A stretch of DNA of 64,000 bases from Klebsormidium nitens. Taxonomy: Eukaryota; Streptophyta; Klebsormidiophyceae; Klebsormidiales; Klebsormidiaceae. Within the stretch, counting starts at the first letter, position 1, and every line of letters begins with the position of its first letter. Location: positions 28,815 to 92,814 of the forward strand of contig DF237097.1 of the NCBI GenBank assembly GCA_000708835.1. The letters are read 5' to 3'. Below the pieces are notes generated by a model. That model ran no database searches. It had not been told where the DNA came from and worked only from the letters and a program-made list of their open reading frames with translations. Shown here piece by piece: positions 24,618-37,411 of the stretch. The position numbers were made by a program, and so were the translations under genes.

Positions 24618-25940
24618 TATACGACTCTTGGATAGATTCAGTCATCCGTCTCTTACATGGAGTGCCAGCTTTGGTGGAACCATGTGATGAGGCTCTGAGG
24701 TTACCAGAGGGGCTAGGCAGCTCTTGCTATCTTGGCACGGAGCTATGTCAGAAGAGACCCTAGCCTGCGGCAGTAGTCAAAATACTGACAGTGTTTGTCA
24801 CTCCCGGTTTTGCTTAAACGTACTGCCCCTAGCTCGACGCTCTTGGCGTGGCGTGGGACAGGCTGCGAAGTGAAAGAAAACTCTTACTCGCTATGGTTGC
24901 AATGTTTTTCGTGCAACTTACGGGCTGACTTCTGGCTATTACAATTTCAAAACGTCGTTGCCCTGAACCCACCGCAAGTTGCACATTACGCAAGATGCAG
25001 CCCAGGATTCCAAGGCATATGATGAAGTATACACATGCTGATTGACGAGTACATCGCGTTTGCTTTTCAAGTTCAGCCTCAATGTCAGTATGTTCCAACA
25101 ACGCTGTGCTTGGTACATATGCTTATATGTTTGGATCAGCCCGCCTCTGGTGGCACCTATTACAAATGCAGTGACTTCTCGCACATATATATGCCAGGCC
25201 TCTGAATATTATAGGCTACTTACAGTAGTCGGACAAACAAATGCATTTATTTCCTTGTGGTCCGTGGAGATATGGCCCGTTGTCTCTGTCGCACAGTCAC
25301 AGGCAGCAACATACATGCATACAGCTGTGACCGGCCTACAGGCCGGTAGTTGAAGTCGTTGCCAGGTCAACGATAGTCAGCAATTATTATGTCGTCATCG
25401 TTCCGATAATGTCGTATTCGGCGGCCAATCCACTCTACTAGCGAACCAGCCGGGTCGCCCAACGAATCCCCCGGTGGCTTCGGTCGAGACCTGCGTTAAA
25501 GGCAGCGGCAACTTCCGTCACGCCGCCAGCCGTACAGATGTGGAAAGTCAGCTTCTGCAGCTTCAAGAGCAACCATATGTCATGTATGAGTTCAAATGCG
25601 TTAGGCCTCACTCTCAGGATGCTGCTCGGCAATGCTGCGCATCTGCAGATTTGATGATCCGTTGACTGCAAAGGGGCTGCAAAGTAACTTCAGAACAGCC
25701 AGTTCTTGGACGCAGCTCGTCGACTAGAGCTTGGAGCCACTTTGACTAGAAGAATCCAACAGCTGCAGTCTCACATTAGTACACACAGGCAAACGCTCGA
25801 CACTTGACGAATCATCCCGGGAAAATACCAGCTAATATGCTGGTAGAGCTGATCGGAGTGGTGGGGACCAACACTAAGGACCTCAATCCGGAACCTTTGT
25901 CTTGGGCGCTGCAAAGCAGCAAATTACAGTACCGACTGAA
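24618..25940. other. Intergenic region
   Basis: Between the AGPase stop and the TATA box of the next gene. Only short open frames without recognisable domains occur. I see no RNA gene. Confidence 0.5.
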
Positions 25941-25943
25941 AAG

Positions 25944-25950
25944 TATAAAA
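25944..25950 (+). promoter_or_regulatory. TATA box of the secreted orphan gene
   Basis: TATAAAA lies 102 bp upstream of the ATG at 26052. This would give a start near 25975 and a leader of about 75 nt, a usual eukaryotic core promoter layout. It is the clearest TATA box I noticed among the genes in the window. Confidence 0.6.
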
Positions 25951-26051
25951 CCCAGCTAGCAGATCCAACTCCTCCATTCTGTCAGCTCGCAGTCTCAGAT
26001 TCACTTCCATCTCAACACACCAAACCTCCGCCCGCCAATTGCTTTTCAGCT

Positions 26052-28062
26052 ATGGCTATCAACAAAGGGACGAGAAAGTCTGGCAGCGGACTCGCAGTGG
26101 GGGGGCTCCTCCTGGCTGCGCTGCTAGCTGCGGTGGCCCCCCCCGCTCTGGCCAACCTGGATCCTGCCCAGTGCCCCTTCGAGCTGGGTTACAACCCGGT
26201 GTTCAATGCGGATGGCAGCGTTCTCTCCTGCGTAAAAGGTGAAAGAGTTATTGGCTCTGGCTAAAAAGTCTTTATTTATGGCTTCAAACATCCTGTCTTT
26301 TCGCAAGCGTTTATGCTTGTTAAGAGGACGGTAGGTTTGGATCTTGGTACTGAAAGTGCAGCAAGATCTTATGGCCTTTGTTGACTGGCTTCAGATTGGT
26401 TGGGTTCACAACCGGTATCGGTACATGCCTGTTGCAACTGAAGCTGTTTGGTCAGATTCGTTTCAACCACCGAATAATGGCCAGCTGTTCCAAAGAAGGA
26501 TAAGATCTGCTCAGGAAGAGGGCGCGGCGCGCGAAACTTGAACCGGTACAGAAGGTTGATGCGCACAGATGCAGATCAAGGGCCTTCCACCCTGGCTGGT
26601 CCCTTCCTGATCTCTGACTGTGGGACTTCCCTCTACTGACTTCACCGGTTTCTGGCCTGCTCCCCTTCCCACTCAATATTCCGACCATCCTATGATTCAA
26701 CCCTCGAACGTTTTTTACGATTGCGGTATCTCCTCGTTTCCAGTACAATCAGGAGTCGCTCTTCTTCAAAAACACCGCCCCGAAAAGGTTCGGAAGACAA
26801 TGCCCACGTGATTTGACCATTCAATTTCGGTTTTGTTTGACCGTCTCGCTCCTTCTTGACAATCTTCCTCCAGTCTAACCTCGCCTTTCACCCCACTTCC
26901 TAACAACCACAGAGAGAGGTCAGCGTTATTCAATCTCCGTTCGTGGTCGTTTCAGTGACGTTCTACCAAGCGAGTGTGGTTCACATCCGGTTCGATGGCT
27001 TTCAACAAACGTGGTCAAAAGCAAAAGCTTCCTCTGTTCAATGGTTCTCCAGCTTTAACCTCGCCTAAACCCCTGCAGGTTCGGAGAAGTTTGAGGTCGA
27101 TCAACCCAATGGCATCCTCGCGCGCTCCCTCCGCGGCATCGGAACAAGCCTCCAGTCCATCCAGATCGCTGCGACGCAACTAGACCTGGCGACTTTCGCC
27201 AAGTTCCAGGATCCCCAAGTGACGTTCTTCCTGCAGGACGGCGTCCCCCGCACTGCGGGAGACCCCGTCCTGGTCGCCTTTTTGTTCGACCCGGCCGTCT
27301 TCACGTACGCGCCTGGCGTGGACGTGCACAGCATCTTTGAGGTGAGTTTGTTGGTACATATATCTTCGTTTATGCAAGTTGAGGTTTGTTGGTGTGCGTC
27401 TCATAATAATCGGGATGTCGGTTGAGGTAAATATGGCTTGGAAGCTGAATTCTTTCTCCTGGTTGTCAAGCGTGCCCGAATTGTAACGGTGATCAAGTTT
27501 TCTTCAAGACTTTTCCAAGTGGTTCAGCTCGAGATAAGCGATCAGGAGGTTTACGTCCGGAAGAAACATTCTGGTGTCTCAAGCATTCAGAGCTCGACGG
27601 CTCGTCCATCCGCTCATGCCAAAGGTCTTGATATCCGTCGCTCGTCCACAGCAACGAAGCCACAACGTTTGACTCATATTCTTATGACGTGCTCTTTCTT
27701 ACTGTACTGTCTCATTGCAAGAATGTCTGGAAAAACGCCCCGGTTTCGCACCTTGTGGCAAGCCTGGATACGCATCGACCGCCCCTGCTTCGCAGCTGTT
27801 GCACCATTCCTTTGCGTGCTTAGCATTCTCGACTAGAACTTTCAACCTGGTGTTAAATGTCATTTCTGACTTACAGGTGTCCAACTACAAGTTCCTGGCC
27901 GGCAGCCCCACCAGCGCGTCCCTCCACGTCAGGCTCATCACGCAGACGTCATACGTGGATTACGACAGCGTCTGGCGCTTCAATGACGTCGGCGACCCGT
28001 CCGGCAAGAAGCTGTGGCAGCTCTTCCAGGCGTTCAACCTGGTCGTTACGCCGCGCAGCTAA
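26052..28062 (+). CDS. Secreted or lumenal orphan protein, 211 aa
   Basis: Three exons, 26052-26238, 27079-27341 and 27877-28062, total 636 nt. The N-terminus has basic residues (KGTRK) followed by a hydrophobic stretch GLLLAALLAAVAPPALA, a typical signal peptide with a likely cut after ALA. The mature part of about 175 residues has two cysteines close to the N-terminus (AQCPFELGYN, SVLSCVKG), which may form a disulfide. It looks beta-rich, with FEVDQPNGILARSLRGIG, VLVAFLFDPAVFTYAPGV and SASLHVRLITQTSYVDYDSV. I recognise no family. Both introns keep the frame, and codon use is GC-rich as in its neighbours, so the gene looks real. It could be a secreted wall or lumen protein; a thylakoid-lumen signal is less likely without a transit region. 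Confidence 0.75.
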
Positions 28063-29933
28063 TCTTTAGGCTTCCGTCTGGTGTAAATTAAAGAGTGCTA
28101 ACCTGGCTTTTTAGTTTGAAGAGTGAGATAAGATTGCCCTACAAAATAGTTGTTCGTGCCCGTTGCGAGTTATGATTCATTACATTGGATGAGCTTGGGG
28201 CCTATGGCTGCGCGCAGGCACGGACTCTTGCTGAAGAGATTTGAAAAGCAATTTGCATAAAAGCGAAACTTCTGTAGAGCTGGTTAGAGGATTTTGTGCA
28301 CACATATTGCATTTTGAATCTGCCTGTACATGTGACAGAATGCATGGAATTCTTTATCTCAACTTGACCCCCTTGATCGGAACACGTATTGAAACTCCGA
28401 GACGACAGGTGCTTCTTTCGGCTTGGCCGAATTACTAAGGTGCCATGTTCCATATGTAGATAATTCATCCGAGATCCCGACACGAGAACGTTGTGCAAGG
28501 TCTTGTGTCACTCTTCCGGGGCAAACCTTTGCTAGACAACAGGAAACGAACAAAGTTGAGTCGGTGCACAGGTGCACAGGTGCACATGTTGGAAGCCCTC
28601 TTACGTAGGCCGGTGATCTGCTTGTGTACAACAGATCGACTCTTAAGCCTATGTACCATGAGCTTCACATGGTTCTGTGATCCGACATGCTGCCGTGCAT
28701 ATCGGCCCATGGCTGCGTGATCAAACTATGTACTTCGTTCGATCCTCGATGCATGCTGCTCATGCAAGCATGCTTTCGACTTGAACATATGCAAGTGGAG
28801 CCGGCCGGGCGCGATTGCTGTGAATTATAATCAATGATATGAGCGGTAATACAAGGGCAACGATAAGTGCGCAAAAGTGGACCGGCGTCATTGGGCTATA
28901 TAAATTCAAAGGTACCGTCTTGGCGCTCAAGGAATCATAAGCTGCATTTGCAGCATGTCCAACAGCTCTAACTCTTTCTATGACACCGTTCAAACCAGTC
29001 GTTTGGATCCTTCGGGGGGCGTTGTGGCATGTAGAAGTGGCACTTCACCGCAATGGCATGTGCAATGCCCACATGCCTGGCCGTTCGACGCAGTGTACCC
29101 GGCATGGACTTGGACGGGCCTCACCGTTCAATGCTCGGATGCATGGACCCGCCTCGATTGGCGGTGAAATCTTGCAAAGGCCTTTTCGCCCAAAGAAGCA
29201 AAGAACCGCTACTCCACTTGATAATCAAACATTATCCGTCAATACACGCATCAATTCTAATCGCTGTACACCCCAAACAGCCTTAGGGGACCCGCAATTG
29301 TTGCCTTGTTGCAGGACTTAGTGACCTCATGTGACTTGCTGTCGATCACCGTCGATTAAAAACTCATCTGTGATTGCTCGACATCTGCCGAAACTTCACG
29401 AATTCGGTTGCCGAAGATATACTTAAGCGCCCCTCGTGTGAACGAAGTTTTGGGCCTCTACAGGGCCTCTACTGGGTCCGATTAGAATATTTGTAGCTGC
29501 GCTCCCTACGCCATCCGCCTACTCAGGTGCTTCGTCCCTGCAGGATTGGAATCTGCGGTGCTGTGAACGGGAAACGAGATTGACACAGCAGCACAACACA
29601 AGGATGAATGTAACCGATTCGAATGCTCAAAATCATATGCAACATGCTAGAGTTCGTATCGTGTCATGATTCTGGCAAAATGAGCTGGAAGAGGACTCCT
29701 CTAGGATATACGTCAGCAAGCTTGACTCAGCAGATTGAAAGGTAAAACGACACAGGAACTTCAGCGACAGTTTCTAAGGTGCAAGACTTGACAACACGGA
29801 GACTTCTGGATGGATCTGAGGCTGCACAACACATGCATAAGAAGGACTTCGACAATGGGCGTAGACCATGAAATGCAAACGTTCACTTTGACGTTTCGTG
29901 CGTCAAGAGTCTCTGAGCCAAGGCTGGATTTAC
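28063..29933. other. Intergenic region between convergent genes
   Basis: Low-GC sequence with only short open frames. A small GGTGCACA repeat lies at about 28563-28590. I see no gene, element or RNA that I can support. Confidence 0.5.
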
Positions 29934-31502
29934 TCACTGTTTGACGAGGCTTTCTAGAAAGACTTGCAGGGCCGCCGTGTAGGGCCTCGCAATCTTATAC
30001 GAGCTGTAGCCGACAGCGAAGATGAGGGAGAAGGCGCAGATGTCTGTTCACAAGTCAAGGATGTACAACTTGCGTGGAAGGAGGGTGTAACTCTCAGGTC
30101 GAAAGTTTCAACGTGCATGACAGCTGGAAAGAGACACTCTAAAAACGAGCCTCTCATATTGAGTTGCGAAAAAAACACACTTGAGATGTTACAGATTCGA
30201 AGGTTGGATCGACGAATCTGCTGCCGAATACAATGATTGACCCTCTGTCTCGGATTGAAGAACGCCATATGTGCCACCTCCAAGAAACTTGAAACGTTTC
30301 AAGGACGATCGTCAGATCATCATGAAAAGAAGGGCCGTCGGCACGTGGTCTGCATTGCGTGTGCCTGGGAAATTCGACCAACTTATCATGTGAACAACGC
30401 TTTGGTCAGCAAGCAAGTATGAAACGACTTGAGAGATGCACCTCAATCTCAAAACAAGCAATAAGATGCACGGAACGTCAATCTCTCAGCCAGAGCAGCT
30501 GTTGGACGATTTTGGAGGATACTAAAGAGCCACCGCTCCCATCGGTCCAGCATGTACAGCCCAAAAGTGACGTTGTACTGGAAGATCTTCACATCGATCC
30601 AGTGAACAACCTGCCCAACCAAGCCCAGTTTCCGCTGCTCCTCTTGCTCCGTCACCTGATCGGAGGCCAGCTCCCTTTTTGTGGTGGACGGAAGCTCATC
30701 CTGCAAAGCACGGCGTATGGGGAGATATTGACAGTTCGCTAGAGTGCTTTTGCAAGTTTGCGCCCCCGTTGGTGCTTTCAACGTGCAAACGAAGTTGCTA
30801 TCTTTGGATGGTACAGAAGTAGAAGTTGGCTGGTGGCGGTGAACAGATTTGGGCATGTCTGCTTGGCTTCCTTTTCTGCCACTCTATCTAAACGCACTCT
30901 TCCCTGCGCCACTTTCATATTGCACAGGGGCACTGGTTCAAAAGCTTTCAATCAAGTTTGCAATTCACATATTCAGTCCAAACTTTGAGATCTACTGGCA
31001 CTGTTAAACTTCTTCTGATTCGTTTCAACCACACACTTTGCTAGGCATATGCATAGCCCCAACACAAGGTCTGTGGATAATTGAGATTGATTTACGGATT
31101 CAACCACCTTCTATCAGCCAGCTGCGGCGTTTTTCGAGTGCGGACCCCCCACTAGCGTCTTGTTAGAAGCCCGGCACCGGGACTTCAGCTGAGCTGGTGG
31201 TGTGAATATATTGAAGGTGCACCAATCCATGTACTCAAATCGGGCTTGAATGGAAGACGAGCATAACAACAATCACAAACTTAAGCACTTACCTGTGCTG
31301 ACGCGTACACGTTGGCTTCTTGCTTTGCAGCGGGCTGTGCGCCCTTCTCTTTCTTCTTCCGAGAACTTTTTGGGCTCTGCACATCAGGCACGGCAATGTC
31401 TTCTTCTGAGGGCGCCTTCCCCTTGCTTTTTCGGCGTTGTTTGGACCGCGTCCTGACGCCTTCGTCTGGCTCAGGACTGTCCAGCACCGCAAACGAGTTC
31501 AT
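29934..31502 (-). CDS. Serine palmitoyltransferase small subunit with long N-terminal extension
   Basis: Activating small subunit of serine palmitoyltransferase, which starts sphingolipid synthesis in the ER membrane. Minus-strand exons 31502-31293, 30700-30523 and 30043-29934 total 498 nt, 165 aa. The family core is at about residues 100-165: HWIDVKIFQYNVTFGLYMLD, RWERWLFN (the N is made across the exon 2/3 junction), then ICAFSLIFAVGYSSYKIARP, a membrane segment. Land-plant ssSPTs are only about 55-60 aa. Here exon 1 adds 70 charged residues (MNSFAVLDSPEPDEGVRTRS, then many Lys/Arg) and exon 2 another 30. Exon 1 joins in phase with good splice sites (CAG|GTAAGT, TTTGCAG), but its membership rests on that alone. 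The core identification is firm. Confidence 0.82.
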
Positions 31503-32122
31503 TGCCCCTGACACCCAAAGCAAAGCCTGATTCGTGTGTATTCCGCTGCCTTTGAGATCTAGAGCTCCACTTGTGCCTGATTTGCAAATCTCTCTTCCGA
31601 TTGAATTGCGCGCTCTCAATGGAGACCCTGCGAAGGCTGCAAAATCTAGAATGTCTTCTTCGGCGCAGGCCTGAGCAACTAAGCGTGAAAAAGCATCCGT
31701 TTGACAGCCGCAATTTGGAAAGCAAGACGATATCCAGGTAAGGACAACAGCAGAGCGCCTTCAGCAGAAGAGCGCTTCCGAATGCACGAAGGCTGACATC
31801 ACGTTCCAGCAGCAAATGGGGCGCCAGGCTGGCGCCAGCTTTCTGGCGCCGAATCTGAGCATTCGGCTCGGCTTTTAGGGTTCTACAGATCAATCTAAGG
31901 TTTAGGGTTCCCATCTCTCCACTTCCGTACTTGGAGCCAGAACAGATCTCCAGATTGGGGCGTTGTGGCGCTTGGAGTTGGAGTATTCAAGCCAATCGCA
32001 GCTCTGAACAAACTTCTCAACTGAACAAAACGGGATCAGCGCTTTGGCATGTGCATTTCTCACTGCAACGACACGCCAAGGTCAGGAAGAGCTTTTCGCG
32101 AGATTCTATTCTTTTAGTTACA
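31503..32122. promoter_or_regulatory. Shared 5' region of ssSPT and CLP1 genes
   Basis: 620 bp between divergent start codons, so both promoters and leaders should lie here. The words GGCGCCAG occur near 31827-31850, and TTTAGGGTT-type words near 31875-31910, on the CLP1 side. No TATA box is evident. The call rests on layout. Confidence 0.45.
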
Positions 32123-35100
32123 ATGTTAGCACCATTCGCTGCAAACAATGGCTTCCCTGCAGACAGCAAGGTCTACAAGTTGGAGAAAGAGAGTGAGCTG
32201 AGATGCGAGGTGAGAGATCGACAGACAATGCTGTGAACGAGTCTGGAGAATGACCGTCCTGCAATTGATGGTCTTGGTGTTGTCCTGGGTGCTTCAAATT
32301 GACGAGCTTCGATCAATTTTTGCAGCTTTTATGATCTTCAAAAGTGTCATTTCAAGGCTTCTTCTAGCTTTCTTGAAGATAGAGATCTTGCGCACATCAA
32401 CCACATCAACCACTACCAAATCACTTTCATATGCCGCCTTGAGTTTATGGCACTAATTGCAATCCGCTTTTGGTCATATTATCTTGCTCGAGCACAAGTG
32501 AAGTCATGTCTTGCAGATGGACCAGGTTCTGCTTGGTTTCATTGGGTCAGACTTTATGTTACTGACTGAAACGTGGTCATGACAGCGAGCACGCACTGTG
32601 TGAAGGGGCTAGGATGAGTGCTTGAAAATGGTATGAGCAACACAATGTCACTTGATGTAATTTTAAGACATAAGCACGACGTTTGCAGGTCCCTTGGGAT
32701 GGCCAGCTGACCGTAAAGCTGCTGGAGGGCGTTGCAGAGATCTTTGGGACCGAGATTGCTCAAGGCCAGGAGCTGCACTACAGAGGTGGCGACAAGTTTG
32801 CTGTAGGCGCACTGATTGATCCTTCTATTCTCCTTCAATCCTTGCCTGCTAATTCGCCTTTGCTGTAGTCCCAGGAAATGACTTGCACCTCAGAGGTCAA
32901 CCCCCCACAATCGGAGGCAATCTCAAAGTGAAAGCTTTCATCAAGTAGTTCAAGCTTTAAAAGAAACCTCAGATCCACTCGTTAAAGGAATGGTGGCACA
33001 GATAAAGCATAGACTACTCCAAAGAAACTTGTTTCGAGTCTTGGACACTGTATCAATGCAAATTGCGCTTTGCAGGTGTTTACATGGTATGGCGCTACTG
33101 TGGAGATAACTGGTCAGCCAGAGGTCAGCTATGTGGCAGATGAGGTGAGGCGTCAAGTTGACCACCTCAGCGCAGATGCCATAACAACTGAGAAGATGTA
33201 GTTTAATCAGAGCTTGATGAAAAGGCTTTACTTTAAGAAGTGCAGCTGTAGCAAGGAAGAAGGATATGCAAGCATCCACTCATTGTTGCTTTGAAGATAG
33301 AACCTAGCCTTGCTTTTCTGGAACCAAAGGCAGATTCCACAATCGGGTTTGGGAACTGCGCTTCAAGGGCCCGACTTTTGCCATCTCTCCAGATACAGGT
33401 CCATAGTCGTTCAAAGCTTCAGAGAAAGGCAATTTGCTGACCCCCCGCAGACTCCAATGGTGAGCTACGTCAACACGCACGCAGTCCTGGAAGCCCGACG
33501 GCAGTCTGCTCGCGAAGCGTCCAGCGTCGACGGCGGTGCTGCTGGGGAGGAGACGCAGGGGCCGAGGACCATCATCGTTGGACCAACGGATTCAGGTGCA
33601 TGTTTTGTTCCCAGCCTCCTTCCCTGATTGGGGTGATGATGAGAGGCCCTAAAAATGGACTTGATGCTCCAGCCAGGCCCTGCTTTACGAGCTCGGACCC
33701 CTTCAGAGGAGACACGTTTTTATATGCGTTGCTCGTTGTTCCTCAGGAACGCGAGAGGGTAGGACATGACCTTTTTCTTCTTCGAGTCTTTCTGATGCAG
33801 CGACCGCCTGCGACGCTTATTCCCTATTTCCCTGTGCTTGGTCGTCGCTTTTCGGCCGATCTGAATTATCCATGGGCGTTTCGGAATCATGGCGTACTCC
33901 TCAAGGGCTTTATTCTGTATTATCATTCAAAAGAGAAGTCGTTGTCCCTTTTCCTTATTTTGTCAGGGACTTCCCTCTCGTCCCTCGTCAGTCCCCTCTA
34001 TTCCTCTCCTTCTTTTCCTACCACAGGCAAGAGCACGCTCTGCAAGATTCTCCTCACCTACGCCGCCCGCCTTGGCTGGAAGCCCACTCTAGTTGACCTC
34101 GACATCGGGCAGGGCCAGATCAGCATCCCGGGAACCATAGCAGCTACGCTCGTCGATAAGCCGGTGGACCCAATCGAGGGATACGAGATGGAGTCCCCGC
34201 TCGTATACTTCTACGGCCACGTGAGCCCGTCCGAGAACCCGGACCTGTACAGAACGCAGGTGGAGCAGCTGGCGAGCATGCTGGAGCGGCGGTTTGCGGG
34301 GAGCGCTGAGTATCGGAACGCCGGTGAGGTGTCCAAAGAAAGTCGGGGACCGTTCCTTTGTCGTAACCCTTTTCTTTTCGTCCGAAAACCTTTTCCTGTT
34401 GTCGATTAGCTTTTGAACTTTCTGACCTACTGCCTCCGTCAAAGTGCTTGCTTTCCTGTGGGACAGCCTGTCCAGAGTACGATCTGCTTCATTCGAACTG
34501 CAGACACAGAAACGAAATAGTTTTTCCGTCTTTGTTTCCAGATCCCAAAACGGATTCAAAGTCCTTTATGTTCCGCTTCGAAATACTCTGGGTGATACCT
34601 TTCATCCAAATTGTTGGGTCTCCCTGTCTGAACGACATTCTTGCGTCCGCACAACATCTCCTCCGAACATGGTAGCCTGTCCGAACAGCACTCCTTTTCG
34701 TCAAACCAGCACTGCTTACGTCCGAACAACAGTCATTTCCGTCCGAACGGCACTCCCTCCGTCCGAAAAGAGTCCCTTTCCGTCCGAACAGCAACTCCTT
34801 CCCGTCTGAATCGAACTCCGTTCCGTCCGAACAGGCGCCGTCATTAACGCCATGGGCTGGGTCGAGTCCCTCGGCTACGAGCTGCTCCTCCACGCCATCG
34901 AGACCTTCCGCATCGACGTCGTTCTCGTTATCGGCCAAGAGCGCCTCTTCAGCCAGCTGTCGTCACAATTCCACGGGCGCACGCGACCCGACGGGAGCCG
35001 AATCGACGTCGTGAAGCTGAACAAGTCCGGAGGAGTTGTGAACCGCAACCCGAAGCACCGGCAGCGCACGCGCACCTCGCGCGTGCGAGAGTACTTCTAC

Positions 35101-36020
35101 GGCATCGCTGGGGACCTGAGCCCGCACGCGATGACCGTCAGTTTTGCGGACGTCCAGGTGAGGGCTGGGGGACGCAGGATTTCATGGCAGAGCTTAACGT
35201 GTTAGAGTGCCGCCAGTTTGACCTCCATACGCTGAGCAGTGGTCCATTTCTTTGAAGTGATACTAGTCTGACGTCCATAGCTTTTACGATTATGTAGCCG
35301 CAGACTTACACCACCCGTAAGAAGTTGCCCGCCGAGGGGCTCCTCGTAAAGACAGCGAACATACTGTGCTAGCCGATCGTAGACATGCAACGACACGGGT
35401 ATTCTTCGAGGTAATCAAAGCAAAAGTTCAGATCTTGTGCATATGCATCTGTTATGCGTCCTAGCATTTACCTCGGCATCAAAAACAAGAGCTCTTCTCT
35501 CGTAGAGCCTGACAACTTCAAATCGGTCGGCCAGCCGGCTTCAAGGAGCGTGTAGCTGTAGAGTAGGCGTTTTTTGGTTGGCCTCTACAAGGCGGTCTCT
35601 ACGCTGCTCGAGCTGGCAGCACGCTTTCGGGGCCTGTTTCACTTGGAGTTTTTGCCTTCTTGAAAAGAACGAACGCAGAAAACGTTTGTTTGATCCACTT
35701 TGTGCCTTCCTGTTGGACAGATCTACCGGATAGGCGGCGGACCGAAGGCACCATCGTCAGCGCTTCCCGTTGGCGCCCAGTCGCACGCCGACCCAATCAA
35801 AGTCACTCACGTGTCCATCAGCAAAGATCTGACGCATGCCGTGCTCGGAATCTCATACGCAGCTTCCGCAGAGCAGCTTCTTTCCAGCAACGTGGCGGGG
35901 TTCATTTATGTAACAGAGGTTGATACGATGAAACGGACGCTGACGTATGTAGCCCCCTCGCCTGGTCCCCTGCCCAACAATCTGCTCCTTGCAGGCAGCT
36001 TGATGTGGGTAGAACATTGA
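32123..36020 (+). CDS. CLP1: CLP1 polyribonucleotide 5'-hydroxyl-kinase
   Basis: Nuclear RNA kinase and subunit of the mRNA 3'-end cleavage machinery (CLPS3 in Arabidopsis). Exons: 32123-32209, 32689-32802, 33076-33144, 33451-33595, 34027-34323, 34835-35157, 35721-36020 (1335 nt, 444 aa; the human protein is about 425). The N-terminal beta domain (LEKESELRCE, LLEGVAEIFGTE, FTWYGATVEITG) runs to about residue 90. Walker A is at 134-141 (GPTDSGKS), split between exons 4 and 5. VDLDIGQGQISIPGT follows as the substrate/Walker B region. AVINAMGWVESLGYELL, LNKSGGVVNRN and RVREYFYGI are further family signatures. The C-terminal domain ends GPLPNNLLLAGSLMWVEH. The start is the in-frame ATG giving the usual short lead. 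Confidence 0.95.
34618..34834 (+). repeat. 24-bp minisatellite ending at the CLP1 exon 6 acceptor
   Basis: About eight or nine diverged units of 20-27 bp with the core TTCCGTCCGAACAGCACTCC run head to tail through the end of intron 5. The last unit, CCGTCCGAACAG, is itself the acceptor of exon 6 at 34835. Several units carry the same AACAG, so the array presents serial acceptor-like sites, although the pyrimidine tracts differ. Confidence 0.85.
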
Positions 36021-37411
36021 TTGCTAGCGACGTACTAACTTGGAAGACTGCTAACACTTACAGCCTGGTACCATTCGATGTCACTTGTATCTGCTGCGCG
36101 CACAAAAGCCGACCGATCAATTGCTAGGATCTGCAGTAAGATTTCTTTCAGGTTCTTCGTTCTTGCGAGAAGTACGCCACCCGACCTGCACTCGGGTTAT
36201 CAGAGAAAGTACAGGTCGCATAAGTTGCATGAGCAATTGCGCATGTTCTATGATAGCACATGCAAGAGATGAAGAAAATCAAGGCCCCTGGTTTCAACGA
36301 CATACGCGGCGTCGCCGTGTGCGCAGGCTTACGGCTGCCATTTCAGATGAGTCATTCAATGCGTGTAAAAGTGATGCATGCCCTGTACAGTATTATGCAG
36401 CTATTATATCTGCTTCTAATTGACCAGACCCGGATAGATGGAGGCACGGATTGCGCAAACAGATCATGCATACGGGCCTATACCGATCAAGTACGTCGAG
36501 TATTTGCGTTGCTTTGCGAAAACTTTATTGGCTAAGCCTGGGCCACAGCCGGACCGCCCAACTTATAGCCGCTTGGGGACTCGAACTTCACTTTGCCGCA
36601 CGCGCCCATGCAATGCAAACGCAGAGCCTGAGTTTGATTGCTACATGCCTCCCGTTACAACTTACACAGAGCTTGTAACCTAAGTAGGAACATAATGAGG
36701 TGCAAGACCTAAGCATTTGTCGAGATTGTTTCGATCAATCCATGTTGCATATGTTAACTCATGCCTGGTATGTCAAGCTAACTCCGGCGCAGCTTGTGTT
36801 CATGGTCATGGGGTTTGACCTTTGCTGATTGTTATTGATTGGATCGGACAAACGAATTGCCATGGCCATCCGTTCCACACGCGCGTTCAAAAAGCTTACA
36901 GTTCTATGCACCGAAATTACGTCCGACATTCTATGCATGCCTTTGCCAGGACGCAATTGAACCACTAAGATGCCCTTCGGATGCTTCATGCACTAATTAG
37001 AACAATTGGCACTCTCTATATTCCTCCGTATCCTCGCGGTTGGTCACTAGCACACAAAGTGGTCGTTATTCACTTTCCGAAAGGCTTCTCTCCTTCTGAC
37101 AAGCAGTGTTTCTTGAGCGCTGGCCAGGGGAGCTTTTGGTGCTCTTTGCTGCAGATACACAATTCAGATCTTAGATTGCTCTTGCCAAGATTTCTCGACA
37201 TCTATGGTCATTTTGAGATTCCCTAGCATCACCTCAAAGCGGTTTCGCCGCAAGCAGAAGGGCGATGAGACATCGGAGCGAGCAGAACTGTAGCTGTTAG
37301 TAGCCAAGAACGATGCTTCCTCCTTCTACACCAGATTCAGCTTCCAACAGTGAAGCAAGCGGAATGCACGCAGCGCGAAAAAGAATGAGGATTTGTTGAT
37401 TGGTACCTCAC
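36021..37411. other. Intergenic region
   Basis: No supported gene. I looked on the minus strand for an exon completing the MYND finger of the gene at 37412-38389 (a Cys-Gln ... Trp ... His ... Cys pattern) and did not find one. Confidence 0.5.
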
